The notes: generated from the sequence alone by a model not told the origin. DNA of 64,000 bases from Cardinalis cardinalis (GCA_014549065.1 JACDOX010000085.1:248001-312000); one strand, 5' to 3'; shown: positions 25,888 to 39,243, numbered from the stretch's first letter. Program-made: numbers and translations.

Positions 25888-25893
25888 AATAAA
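25888..25893 (+). terminator. LTR polyadenylation signal AATAAA
   Basis: A canonical AATAAA sits in the 3' third of the probable LTR, followed by the T- and G-containing sequence TTGTTCAGCTTTCTG, a plausible downstream element. In retroviruses this signal marks the end of R. Confidence 0.6.
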
Positions 25894-25936
25894 GCCATTG
25901 TTCAGCTTTCTGAAATCATTGGAGTCAATGCACATT

Positions 25937-25954
25937 ATCCCCCAGCTGGGGGAT
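25937..25954. repeat. 18-bp perfect palindrome near the LTR 3' end
   Basis: ATCCCCCAGCTGGGGGAT reads the same on both strands and lies 14 bases from the LTR end. It is GC-rich in AT-rich surroundings and lies in the part that would be U5. Confidence 0.9.
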
Positions 25955-27179
25955 TGCCTGTTTCTACACCTGCCNTCCTAAATAAGCTGTTCAGATGGAA
26001 AAGTGCTTATTTCAGGGGTTTTTTTCCCCACAGATNTCACTAAGTAGTGCTCAGGATATAAAACAGCTTAAATCCAATCCAGCATCTAAACTCAAGTCAG
26101 TGTGTTATGGCATGTACTTAAAAGTTAAGGTATCCCACATCTCATCTCTGTCATCCCACGAAAGTCATGCCTAATGTGTGACAAAAACTGTTCCAGAAGA
26201 GAAGGTTCAGAAGCACTAATGGAAGTCTGAGCTATTTTACAAAAGGATTTCTTGCAAAAAAAGAGTGTAGCACTATAAAAATGAGCTCCAATGACACATT
26301 TCACATTGAAGTAGAGTCTATTATCAGGATATAACATTTTCATGCATCATTTTATATTAAGGGAAGCTGTGTAGTCTGAGAAATGGCCATGTCTACCTCC
26401 TTCTGTCATAAAAATCCTCCTTTGTGCTGTGGCAAAGAGTAATATCACCACAGATGAATATTTAGCTTCTCTCATACCTATTTCCCTATCAAGGGTAAAA
26501 ATCCATAATTTTCCAATTTTTTTTCAGAAACAGCAAGAAACAGATGGACAAAGCCTTTTCTTCCGTCGTGGTGTTCACATCCTAGTCTGCCACTGGGGCT
26601 TCAGCAGCCCTTCTGTGTCACACCCAGCCAAGGAAAATGTGTCACACTGAGTGACACGCCTTCGAAGAGCCCCAATTTCCTTTCTTCTCCACGTCAAAGG
26701 AGCTTTAAATATCTACATTTACTGTCTTGCTCCTCATTTGATAGCTATTTTAAACCATATTTCAAGACCAAGTAGGAACTGAGCATTGAGCTAAAAATCT
26801 AGATCTAAATTCTAATGGTCTGTCACTTGGAGTAATGCCTCCTGGACCTGGTGCCCACTGCAGTTCATTGAACCACTGGGATGATAAAGTATTTCAAGTA
26901 ACAAGCTTGATGTAAAACGTGGTCAGAGTAGAAAGATTAGAAAGGAAACATGAAAATAAAGAGATAATAAAAGTCCATGTCAGGAGAGACAAACTGTGGC
27001 AGCCAGGCTGCCCCATGAGCACAGGTGACCCACAGCCTCTGCACCTTCCCTACACCACAGAGCACAGGCATCACCACAGTGAGAAGCTCTTCATTTTTAT
27101 GCAAAACACTAATCCAGCACTGAGGAAACAATGGCAGAAAGCTGTCAGTGCCTAAAGAAAGTAGTACTAATCACGCTCA

Positions 27180-27300
27180 TGTAATTTGCTATTTTAGGAA
27201 ATCCCATGCTAATTTATTAAAGTAATTAGCTGTGCTAATATTAGCAGGTTCTTCTTTTGCCTTAAAATCATGCAAGGTATGTACGAGGAGCAACATTTGC
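27180..27300. promoter_or_regulatory. Candidate conserved noncoding element, homeodomain-type words
   Basis: The section packs GTAATTTGC, CTAATTTATTAA, GTAATTAGC and a 12-bp perfect palindrome GCTAATATTAGC (27234-27245). TAATTA/ATTAGC words are homeodomain cores, and such clusters are typical of deeply conserved developmental enhancers. The call rests on word content alone; no alignment was possible. Confidence 0.25.
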
Positions 27301-30300
27301 TTTAAGAGGGCCTACAATCTTACTTAAAATACTTCAGCCACACTATAAAAACTGTCCTAGAAAAAGGTAATCACAAGCTTATTGCACAAAACATAAAACA
27401 TCTTTGTTGATGACAATTAAACCAGAACTTTGCACTGGGAAATTCTGAAGATGTCAATGTGCTCCCTAGTGCCTCATCCCCTGGGCTGGGCAGTTCTCAG
27501 GAGGAGACTCAAGGTGCAAAACAATAGTCCCAGGGGTACCATTATCTCAGNAGTTTTAGCAAAGGGCCTTGCAAGTCAGACTTCAGGAAAATGCACAAAG
27601 TAGGATGAGAAAACATGGCCTGTGGGTGTCTCCTCTGTACCTGGTCAGTCTANCAGGATCCAGAGCAAGTGATGCTGCTTCATTTTTAGGTTGAAAAATC
27701 CAGGTCTCAACTTATGTTCCAAAATTCACTTGAACTAAAATGGAACGCTAGAGGAGAAGGCCAGGAATGTGAATTTCTGCATCAGCATATATGGAATCAC
27801 CTAAAAAGACCTTTGCTCTCTAAGCCAGGAAAATGAACATCACAGGCCAGCAAAAAGCAGGGCCTACTACAATTAATAAAACATTTCAGNCTTTAGCATG
27901 TAAAGATTAAAAGTTAACACGACAATAAGGCAACTGAAGTTCATTTATTTTTAGATTGTGCATTTATGTCACTTCAACTGTGCATAAAAAGTTCTTCCCT
28001 AATTCATATGGCTTTTTAGTAGTTTGCATAATGCAGAAACTAACAGCAGAAACTAAGCAGAGTCTATAATATGACTTCATTGCAGTTGATAGAAATGGAA
28101 CAGCAAACGAAGTATCCATCCAATATCTGCTCTGAACTGGAAGATATTATGACTTACCAAATCATGTTAAATCTAATTTGCCAAAAAAAAAAAGTCACTC
28201 TAAGTTAAATCTTTCCTCAAAATTACTGTCAGAAAGCCCATGTAGGCATCAAAGCAGTACTAGGATGAACCCTAAGTCCTGTTTTATTATTTAGTACAAG
28301 TTCATTAACACCTTTTGTAGTAGTGATTTCTACATATCTGAAGAGGATTTTCATTTTTAATCTGTACATCCCCGCTGCTCAGTCCATTCTGTGGTGCTGG
28401 GACACAGCAGCTGCTGCTCCATTGATTTTACCTTCATATCTTTGTCTCATTGATTGAAAAGCCATCAAAACAAGTTTGTGCCTAATTGAATCAAATATCT
28501 GGGCTGTTTTACTTGTAAATGGAGTTATAAGCAGACTGTTCAGCATGTTAATACCCTAGCAAGCCAAGAACATTTTTACTTCATACTCAGGGAGTCACAG
28601 GCTCTAAGCATATTCATCAGTGATTAAAGAATTAAAGCTTTATGTCAATAACAATTAATACGTGTCAATTTTCTGACAATCTCTTGACTCCTCTCTCTAG
28701 AGTTTCAAAGCAATTTACTGATACACGCAAATTAATTCTCAGTACCCTGCAAGGTCAGAAGTATCTTTGTTTTCCAGGGGGTAAAAGCAATGTATTCAGC
28801 AAAATGCAGTCATGTTCAAACTGCCCCAAAGTCCAGACTGCAGACCCCAAGAACTGACAGTAATTAACTTCCAGCTATGGTTTAGGATTTGCATACCATC
28901 CACACTGCTGGGTGTCAGGACCTACACCTCTTAATTCATGCACCAAAAATCAGAAATGACCAAGGAAAACAATCTAATTACAAATGCACACACAGCCAAG
29001 TGACAATTTTTTGATCATAAAACTCTGAGCACTTTCCTACCTCCAACTCCATNAAGTGTTATTTCATTAGCATTCTCACTCTGGAACTTCAGAGCAAGTA
29101 NAACTGCCAATGCACAATAATTAAGATGTTCCCTTGAAAACAGAATTGTGTGATTAGAAACAGATGTGAAACTGNAAGCTTGAAACTAGAAAAAAAACTA
29201 GCTTCATCTTTTCATCATTTGTATTCTTTCCANTGTAAAGGATGCAGCTTTTTGGAGTTATAAACATCCAAAAGAACAGAAGCAGCTACGGTTTTTGGTG
29301 ACCCCACTAAGTTTAGNAATAATACTAAGAAAATAGGAGTGCTCAGGTGACTCAAAAACATCAAACCATAGTTCCCTACCCTATGGACAGAAACAGAAGG
29401 TACCATGCAAGAATGTTTCTTAAAAAGGACAGGAGAATTGACTGACTTCAGTCTGCACTGAACTATTCANCCCTGCCTGCACTAAATGCTGGATGCCCTG
29501 CTGACATTACAGCCAAGCAGAGTCCTGAGTNTGGATTTCAAGAGAAATGAAAAGGTTAATAAGACTTCTATGAAGAAGATNTCTCACGATGTCATGCAAC
29601 TTATAGTGTCATGGACCTCTTAAGTAAATATCTATTTAATCNGTCAACATATTTTAATCTATCAGTTCCTTTAAAACCTGACCTTCCTGATGCCCTTAAC
29701 AAAGTCCTGTGGCTGCTTCCTGAAGGACCAGCACAGACAGAAACCGAGGTTCAGGGCAGACAAACAAGGAACGAGAAAACTAAAATTCCAGCAAGGACCT
29801 GTAGTTTAAAAGTACATCATTTAAGGCTTCTGAGTTATTATTCTACATTACTAAGTAAGAATTCTCTTTTCCTAGTAAAACTTATTTGCTCTGTAGCAAG
29901 GAAAAATATCCTAANCAAGGTAGGGGAACAGCATCTTGATGTTCTGGCATTTAGAATGAGTTTCACTGTTGCTTACCAGAAAAAAAAAAATAGGATGTGT
30001 CAGTGCCAGAAGACGCCAGGTATAAAGTAATTCAGCAGCACACAGAGCAAGAGTGATGCCTGTGTTCATGTAGTATCTAGGGCATTTAGGGAATATGGCT
30101 TAAATAGAAGGAATTTAAGCCACAAAATATTATGTATCTGATCAAATANGAGAACTGATAACTGCTCTAGTTAACACCTCATTCCAGTCTCACAAATAAA
30201 ACTTAATGANCAGAGGTTGAAAAAAAAGTGTGTCCCACTAAAAGAGAAATTGTAAATTATCAAAAACCATTATGCAAACTCGTAGAGCTTGGAACTGAGC

Positions 30301-33300
30301 CCTAAGTCACTGGACTTTGAAGCAACCTCGATTTATTATGTAAGTAAAATACCAAGAGCTACTTCTATATTTGTGTACAGAGGCAGAGAACACGCCTGCA
30401 GTTACCCACTCCCTGCTCTGCACCGGGTGCAGAGGGAGTCAGGCCTATCAATGCTGCCATCTACAGAGCACTGCTCCAGAGCTCAGGATTTCACTCCTTG
30501 TCAGATAAAGACCTTGAGGTTTTGCATAATAAACTGCTTGGAAACCAAACCTTCTCCNCCTCAGCTCCTCTTTGCAGCAGTTCCAAACAGAGTTATAGTC
30601 CATGGGAGGGGGCAGGGGGAAGAGCCAGGGGATAACAATGATTTCCAAACAATTTCTGAGACACATCTGCTCACACTGCTGTGGCTAATGTCACCTGCAG
30701 TAATAATGCACCATTCCCTTCAGCACTTTACAGGGAATATAAAAATCAAGAAAGAACAGTGAAAGATTTGCACATAAACAACTGAAGTAAAACTAAAAAA
30801 GCTTTTGGTATATTCAGAATTATTTTCACTTTTGTTTCTCCACAAAAGTAAATAAAGATATGATTCAAGCAAATAATTCATCGTGATAAATGAGTTCCAT
30901 CTTAAAATGTGACATTTTTTATTTCATCTGCCACTACAACTGCTTGATATCATTATGATCAACTTTAGAAGGTATAAGGAAATCTCTACATAGAAAAATC
31001 TAGTGAAGAGTATGACAAAAAAATGCAAGTGAAGCTAGATAAAGTGATCTCTACGGCAATATTTGGTCTTGCTCTACAACAGAGGCAATAACCTTTATAA
31101 CTTGAAAGCATGTTTTGAATTACATTTGCTACAAAATCAGGTAACTTCCTTTNATACAGATACATCTCACTCTAGAAACTACAGTTACGGGGAAAACTTT
31201 GCTTTTTCTTGTCTTCAGTCAGCTCTACTGTAAACAGCAGGTTTCACAGTGTAAGACCATTTTTCAGCCCCAAATACACTAAATCCCAACCAGTGTTCTC
31301 TTCTGTAATCACAAAATGCACTCCATTTAGGAAATGAAGTCTTAATTGTTCATGCATTTCCAGTGCTAAACCCTTAACTAAATACACAGTACCAGGGTAG
31401 CTCCACAGCCCCAGAAATGTTGTTTGTTCTGGCAGAGGGAGCTGGCCCTGCTCCAACACCTTGCCAGTCTGTTACAGAAATGGTAACTGAATGCAGAAAG
31501 GGCTCATTTTCTTCTGTCTGAAATTCCTGATAATGTGTATTTGGCCATTCAAGCCGTGCACATTGCCAGAGCAGGTTGTGGACCAGGAAAGAAAATGAAG
31601 CCTTTGCAATAAAACATTTTGGAATGCTGCTGGGAGAGCACAGCCACAGGAGTTTGGTGCTGCCCAGGCTGTTTCCACAGCTCCTGCACCCCAGCAGCAT
31701 TCCTGGCTCTGTCCTCTCCCCCAACAGCTNCACCTGCCCAGGGGATCCCTCCAAAAAAAGGGCCCTGCCTTTTCCAGTTCCTGACCTCCTCACCGAGCTT
31801 CCCAGAGCAGCCACCTCTGCACGGCCACCACGAGGGACTCTCTTATTCAAGATGTACCACGGTCATCATGATGCTTGNTCACGGGATCATGCAGGATCTG
31901 CCAAAAATTTCATCTGAGTTCTGGGCACCATGCCCACTCCTCACCCAATACTGGATTTTTTAATAGCAGCAAGTTCATATTCCCCTGCTGACTGGCATCT
32001 TAAGCAGACAATGAGCTGACAGCTAATAGTGAGCATCACTTGCAAATGCACCTCTAGGTTTAACTGCCTACACAGCAATGCCCCTGATTTTCCACATCAA
32101 TCCATTCCAAGAGGCAAGTCAGCAGGGTGCTGCAGGGAGCACATGTAGCTCAGAAGCTGAAAGAGTTCATGGAAATGTTGGCAGAGCCCCTACAATGCAC
32201 AAAATAAGTGAACCCAGCAGGCAGGCAGTGGTTTTACAGGCACACGCTTGCCCTCTCAGTGGCCAGCATTTCCAGAAAACGACAGTCAAAAGTAGAACCT
32301 GACAACAAAAAGAGTGACATTAACAGCTATATAGTTTCAAAGCTCATGCTCAGTAATTCACAAATTTCAGCCACTGGGCAGCAATATTCCAGTCACTTTT
32401 GTACAACAATGAGACCTTGGCATAGGTCGGGGACCTGAGGTACACTCACACACCAGAACGTAATGCTGCTGTCACACACGCTGAGCCACTGGACANTGAT
32501 ATCTGCCCACTGCTTCTAGCAAAAACAAAACTTACAATGTCTATCAGGTGACTTTTTCTACCATTTGGCTGCAGCATCACAAAGCCAGGCCTGTGTGAAA
32601 GGTGATTCTGCAGAGCATAGTGCTCAGAGGTAAACAAACACCAACCCAGCTGGCACACAAGGCTGTGTCTCTGCTTTACCACAACACTGACCAGGTGCTG
32701 AACAGATTTTAACAGTTTGCCCATCTTTTACTGAGAACATGAAACAAGAAATACAAGGTAAAGTCCCTCTCAACCTCCATTTCCAGCCCAGGCCCCTGCA
32801 TTCCTGCAGTACCATGAGATAGTAGGATGTGAGAGCACAAGCCACAGTGGAGCACAGAAAATGTTCTCCTTTGAGCACGCAGCAGCACCATGTGGGAAAC
32901 ATGTCAGCAAGCTCAAACGAGCAAACACGTATTTGCTTTAATTTTATCTATGAAGTTTTGTACAAATCATAGTTTGGGGAGAAGCTGCTTCTATTCTAGC
33001 TTCATATGAATTTCAAATACTTAAGTTTTATTTTTAAGACGACAGTTATCTACGAGCCAAAGATTTAGGCAGCCTATCTTGAGCCTGAAGATACAAAATC
33101 TGTTGAAAGCGGAATTGGCTAGGACAGCTCTGAAATTACCAGCACAGAGAATACACTTTAATTAGAAGGTTTTTCACCAGCAAGTTCTTGTAGACAGTAA
33201 GTACCTGTCTAAAAAATTACGTAAGAAGAAAAGCAGCCAAAACTTTTCAACTGACATACTGACATGACATGGATCAAAGGGGCAGGTGTTTGTTTGAAAA

Positions 33301-35488
33301 ACGTATGGTTGCTAATTCTTTAACCAAATATTACCCATACAACACATTGCTAGAGGAAATCTCTCAGTAAAAATTGATCCCACCTTTGTTGTTGGCCTTC
33401 ACTCAACTTTTCCTTGTGCTTTTCCTTACTTGCTTCTCTACACAAGTGTTAAAATGAGAATGTCTAATGAAAGCCATTAGGGAACTATATTATNTAATCA
33501 GCTCAATAAGAAGCAACATTTCCCTTTTCTTATCTCCTCCAACTACAATGGAACAACAAAATTATATCCCTAACAATACAAACCACTGTAAGAGTGAGGC
33601 AGCCATCCTTATACTCATTGGTTGAATTTTACAGCATCCTGTGCTGCCCTTTGGCAGTTCATCCTTGGAGCGAACACGGGCTCCTCCACACAAGTACATG
33701 TGCAATCTTTCTTAACCTTTAAAAGGCTTAGAGCACAGGAANTTAAATAGTTACCAACAACACTGCGACACAGTGAAATCATTTTGCTCCATCTGTANAT
33801 CAGTCTGTAATTGTGAAGGAAGCTGCAAAAGCAGATCTTTTTGCTGGAACTCTGGAGCAAAGCCACCAAACAGTTGTGGATATCTATGCTTGACTGAATG
33901 CTATTTCTGATCCACNTCCCAAGCATTAATTGTATTTCCAGTTAATTTTTGGGTGCACTGGTCAATGCAGGATACAGGAATAGAAGACATTACTAAACAC
34001 AATTAAAATTATTAAACCTTTCCAAAATCCCAAACCTATTTGGAATATAAATAACATCAAACAGCCCACGACATCTCAAGCAGGTAGTGAAAACCTACAT
34101 CTAGTTTTTTTAAAAAATAAATTTAAATGCTCATTTTTTCAGGAGACTAAGTATCAGCACCGATTAATGAATGAATTCTCTAACATTGCTGAGCTACCAT
34201 CTGCCTGCAGAGATAAAGTCAGCACAGAACTGGCTAATGCCCCAGTGCACAGTGAGGTGAGCAGGGAGCATCACGAGGCGCTGCATTCCCTGGGCACGCA
34301 GGGGGTGCCAGGTGCACAGCAGCCTCTGGAGCTCCCTGGGCACCCTCCAGCCTGTCTCAGTGGGGAGCTGGCTGCTTACTGCCATTTGAGGCTGACTGCT
34401 GGACTCATCCAGGGTGAAACCCCTGTAATTGNTCAGTCATAGCCAATGGCTGCAGGATGATGGACTCTCACTGTCTCAGTTCTGCNCCGGACTGTGGGAT
34501 CACTGCCCACCCCTTCAGTAAGGGCCAAATCCTTCCCACTCTTTTGCAGCTCCCCCAAAGGTCCCACAACGCTGGCACACAAGCAGGGACTCACCGTAGG
34601 ATCACTGCCCACACGGAAAACACAGTGAGCAAACAGCCTTTGCATCCCCAGGATCTATCAAACACTTGCCTCACACTGATCCCACCAGCACTCACTGAAC
34701 CACCACTCCTCCAAGTCACTGTCACAGTCACATTGCCCACTTCCCCAAAGAATATAAAAATACACTTGCGAGAATCCAGCCAAGTTTCAACAAATCATTT
34801 TCCTGGTAGATGATATCAATGCCTTCTGTTTAAATAGATGCAGTATAAATAGGCTTTCTAATGAGAAAATAGTTTGAGGGGGTTTATGTGATACACTAAA
34901 AAAATTATTACTTGATCTAGTCTGCAACTCCTTATATGTTACATAAAATTAGTTTCAAGAAATAAAGGAAATACTAAATCAAATGGGACCCCTTCTGTTA
35001 GAAACTGTTTAATTTTTTACCTTATACAGTGATCTCTGTAAGGTGTTAAGGGCTAGCAAGCTCAGACTAGTGACCAGTCCTTCCCTGCTTTCATTTGCCA
35101 GAGCAATGAAACTCAATAATCTTAATTGTATATACTTTCAACTTTGTGCTATAATAAAAATGCATTTGCTTTCAAGCAGAATATAAATGCTTTGGCAAGT
35201 TCAGCAACAAATCACAGTTTGCACGTAGAGTAGTTTTAAAGTATTTTAGCATGAAGCTGCACCTACAGAAGAGACTGTGGACTTTGGGCCATGCCTTGCC
35301 TGTGCCTCTCGGGTGCCTTTACTTCCACAAGGTTGCATTTCATTGCATGGTTGACTGAGCAAAGGCTTGTGAAGTTGTCCCTTGGGTGTTCCCTCATCTC
35401 CGATCATGCTTGTCTAATAATTTCTTTTTTTCTGAGATAACCACGTTCTCTGTCTTTCTGTCACAAGGAGAAAGAAAAGCTCCCCCAC

Positions 35489-35520
35489 AAAAAAATTAAA
35501 AAAAAAAAAAGGAAAAAACC
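35489..35520. repeat. A-rich simple sequence
   Basis: Three runs of A are separated by TT and GG. There is no retroposed body upstream and no flanking duplication that I can see, so it is treated as simple sequence. Confidence 0.75.
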
Positions 35521-38459
35521 CAAATAAAAACATTACATAGAACTTTCAAGGTTACTAGAACTGCTATATAATTAATAGCTATGGGTATGTTTCCCAACAA
35601 TGGCTGACTGAATAAAAAACCACCTCACTCTACATGTTGACTTTTAAGAAACTTTTAACATTTCACCGTTGTGTGAACTCCTTTAAAATAAAAGATTTAA
35701 TACCTTTCTTTACATAACATTTACATACCACACATTTGTGTAGCATACGTAGTTTTTATGATCATTCTCCTGCATTTTTATCTGTGCTGTTGTTTGAACA
35801 GATCTTTAATGTGTTTCAGACAATGTGAGAATTAACTTCAAGCAGGCAGAAAAACAAGCTTTGAAATGGAACTGTCATCCCCCAGTTCAGCAAAAAGAGA
35901 TGATGCCCACTGGCCTTTCTACAGTCGCTTTCCAATGGGGAGAGCAGAGGGTATTCTAGAATTTCCCAGACAAATTTGTACACATGTTATACAGGCTACC
36001 CACCAGGACAGGAAATGTAACACATCAAAACATGATTATTTTAGTGTACAGGAACAGGTCATCTGCACATCTCAGTGGATATACCAAGGATTTCCAGGTG
36101 GCTTGAGCAAACATCCCAGANGCTTCAATTCCAGCAAGATCTATGTATTAAAAAAATACATTGAAAGCCCTATGTACAGTAGGCCTAATTGTGGATATTC
36201 ATTTTGTCCTGCACACACAAACTNATACATCAATAGAAAGGTCTCTTATCTCTGTCAGGCAACAAAATTGAGCAAAACCTCTGTGTTATCCTGAAGACTT
36301 GATCTTAGATATCTGGAGTCTCAAAACACAGTCAATTATATTTATAATAGCAACAGGGTTTGTTTTTTTTTTGAAGTAAGAAAACACAGTTTTGACTGTT
36401 CACTACATTTGCAGCCTATCAAACACAGCATGATTAGTTTTGATCTTCTCTCAGAGATCACATCAGCAAATTTGCATTAAAAAACCCAACAGCCTAATTC
36501 CACTGGTGGTTTGTCATATCATTACCCTGAGCAGGAAAGCCTTGCTGCAGCTCTACATGGAAACTCTCATTTCAGAACAAACTCTTTCCAAGAGGACAGC
36601 AACAACAGAAGTGACCGGCTACATAAAGANTTCTTTATTGAATCAACTATTTGAGTTGTATTTTGCCACAGATAGATTCTGACCAGACTAAAACTGGTCC
36701 TGGCATAACTCTATTTGTTAATTGATTTTTTTTTCAATGGCTGATATTACAAAGCCAGAGGATTTGGCAAAGTAGGTGATGACAACATTAAAAACTAACT
36801 CCTCTTGTTCTTAAGTTCCTTTTTCAAAAACAAAAAATTCCACCTGCTCAGCACAATATACACAGCTTAACTCCTGATAGNGAGAAGTAAAATAATAATT
36901 ATGGTGGCTTTGGACCAAGAATCTCTTGATAATTACTTCTATTAGATTCCATGCACACTTTGCACAGCTCTCTGTGCATTTCTNGTCTATCTGGATAACA
37001 CAAGCACACTGCAGCTGCTGAATAGTTTGATCCTACTGTTATTTTGGTGCAGAGGACCTTAAAACAGACCAAAACTAGCACTGTGAACAGAATCCAAAAC
37101 GACAGAGACCTGCTGAGGTCACTAAGGTCTGCATTGAAGAAGCATCTGCCTGTGGTCAAGCTGGCTGATGAAAAGGTTGNGTGCACCCCCTCACAGCTAT
37201 TGATGGTGACAGCACAGGCACAATTCTCATCCAAGGTCAGGGAACAATCCACAGGCAAACAAAGCTCCCCTGACAGCCAGGGTGAGTGGCCATGCCTGGG
37301 CAGAGGAGAGAGAGCTCTCAGCAGAGCAGTCAGACATTGCCCATGTGGTTTCACAGAGCCTGGACACCTAAAAGCTGCCAGGAAAAGGGGTCGGGGGTGC
37401 TGGGGCAGCAGATCCCCCACGAGTCAGCAGTGGGTCCTGGCAGCCAGGAGGGCAAACCACAGCCTGGGGTCAAACACAGGACTGGCCCCTGGGAAAAGGC
37501 AATCCTGCTGCTGCCTGCAGCTCTGGGGGAGCTAGCTCAGAAACCAACACCAAAGCAGAAAGGAAAGTGGCTTGGAAAGACGTTGTTCACACTTTGTGTG
37601 GCAAAGAAACTCTGTGCCTCGTATATGTAATGCAACCAGTTCAGCAAGACAAGCTTTGCTGGAAAGGCAGATACAGACTGAGTTATCTGTTTTATAAATG
37701 TAAGGGATTCCATTGTTTTAATGACTTATTTACAACCTTTAGATTCTATTTTGTTGTAGTGAGGCTTACCACAAGAGATAAGGGATGCTTATAACATATT
37801 TTGGCCAGTTACGCACCCAAATAAGTATTCTCAATTGCCTATGGCTCACAGATGTAATTAGNCAATATATTTCTTCTAAGTCATAAGGCTGTTTAAAGAT
37901 GTGGTTGAATAAACACATCAAAACACAGATTTGCTCAGGAGCTGAGCTGGAAAGGTCAGAGAAAACTTAAATATGTGACTTTTTCTCTTTGAAGAAAAGA
38001 AACTATGGAGCAAGGGCAAAGAGAAGCAGATGAAGAAAGTTTTAGAAATAGGTTCATTTGTCAAAAAAAAGAGAAAAAAAAGAAACTGAACAGGAATGTT
38101 TCCAAACTACATTATAAANTCAATCATTAGCATTAATTTATCTCTTACCTGTGAGGTTTCTGCATGCACCATCCTATCCTGGACGTTAGGACAGATAAAG
38201 ATCCCATGTACATCAAAGCATGCACAGGATATAAGGAATAAAAACAGTTCTTATACGTACACAAGACGCTCAGAGGACTGATAATCAAGCACACAAGAAA
38301 ACTCAACTAAAAAAAATCCAGGTTCAGGCCTGCACTTTGGAATAGGAGCAAATATGGAGCAAGTGCAGTGCTGCAGAAAAGCTTGTTCCACATTCACAGA
38401 ATCTTAACTTCACTATTCTGCAAACTAAAAACTTTTCTTTATTAAATTCCTTGCACACA

Positions 38460-38485
38460 ATTTTTTTTTNNATAGATAGANCATN
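38460..38485. other. T run followed by clustered ambiguous bases
   Basis: A T homopolymer is followed by NN at 38470-38471 and N at 38481 and 38485. Elsewhere in the window N bases are isolated and usually hundreds of bases apart. The cluster suggests sequencing or assembly trouble after the homopolymer, or a locally polymorphic site. Confidence 0.7.
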
Positions 38486-39080
38486 GCAAGCCTTTTCCTA
38501 CCTGCTAAACAAAGTATTTTTTGTTTTTAACCTGNGTAGCTCCTTCTATTTTCTGCTTGATAGCCTGTTCTGGGTCTTTAAACTACACAAAGAACCCCCT
38601 GCAGAAAAACCACATGCTCACATCCCATACCATATTTCAGGTGGCNAGTACACTACAGTGACCATCCCTCTGCTATCACTGAGGGAGCTGAACCTCTGCA
38701 CCTTCAGAGACCAGCTCACTTCTGTTACAAGCTGGAGTTCAAAAGGTGAGATTTGTAAAAAGCACCAGGTGCATAGGATGGCACACTGCTTGGCAGATCA
38801 CATTACAGATTACACTTCTTGACANACTGGCTGTTCTAAAAGAACTGTGCTGTGCAATGATCGTCTTGAGAAAACTTGTAAGCAAAGGTGATACAGTAAA
38901 TAAAATCTGGAGAGAGAAAACCAGTGAGAATCATTAACAATTCCACTTCAACCTCAGAGAGGACTCGTGAAAGAGCTTTGTTGTTTAGGTAGGTAAATAT
39001 ATATTAGGGACTATTCTGCATTCTGTTAAGATGCTCAAGTGCCTCAAGACATTTCTCTTTGCCAGTCACTTCTATTTCAG

Positions 39081-39243
39081 ATCAGCAGTCTATAAAAAGA
39101 AGGCAGCAATACATGCGAGCGTTCATGCCGCAAGAGCTCGCATCGATATAAATATCCTGCTGAGCAAAAGTGCCCACTCCCAGCATCTCATGCAAAGACA
39201 CAAGGAAAGCCAAGAGTTTGCAAGAAATCTGCTGCAGTACTAA
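39081..39243 (+). other. CpG-rich open stretch, possible terminal coding exon or conserved element
   Basis: A plausible splice acceptor (CACTTCTATTTCAG, ending 39080) precedes 162 bases open in one frame up to a TAA at 39241-39243. The frame reads ...AIHASVHAARARIDINILL... to ...FARNLLQY and stops. Five CpGs fall within about 35 bases (39113-39147), in a window otherwise poor in CpG. ATGCGAGC (39113-39120) and GCTCGCAT (39136-39143) form a perfect inverted repeat. I do not recognise the peptide. It could be a small last exon, a conserved noncoding element that is open by chance, or neither; 54 open codons alone are not significant. Confidence 0.2.

Larger units (their letters stand above)
25520..25968 (+). 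mobile_element. Probable solo LTR of an avian endogenous retrovirus
   Basis: A segment of about 450 bp opens with TGTGCTGTGG and closes with TTTCTACA, giving TG...CA ends. It holds an AATAAA polyadenylation signal at 25888-25893, about 75 bases before its end, in the order expected of an LTR (U3, then R with the signal, then U5). The segment 25718-25771 has two copies of AATTGGACACAG 15 bases apart and four ATTGG words, which are reversed CCAAT boxes. No primer-binding site follows and no polypurine tract precedes, and no gag, pol or env remnant is near, so it is a solo LTR left by recombination. I could not find a clean target-site duplication, so the start may be off by several bases. The family is not identified. 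Confidence 0.7.
25969..39080. other. Non-coding unique DNA, no gene recognised
   Basis: No coding exon could be supported. GC-richer patches at about 31620-31840, 34220-34720 and 37090-37540 contain long chance frames on both strands (for example 36899-37420 on the minus strand) with no recognisable domain. The section 27180-27300 is a candidate conserved noncoding element. Other items are a run of A at 35489-35520, a T run with a cluster of N bases at 38460-38485, and two copies of GGATCACTGCCCAC at 34497-34510 and 34599-34612. Confidence 0.65.

Noticed and set aside
34497..34612. Two GGATCACTGCCCAC copies as a tandem repeat array
   Set aside because: Only 14 bases repeat at a 102-base distance and the rest of the supposed unit does not match convincingly.
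36899..37420. 173-codon open frame on the minus strand
   Set aside because: A long frame is also open on the plus strand over most of the same bases (37044-37535). The hydrophobic stretch is short and isolated, and no domain or splice context supports it.
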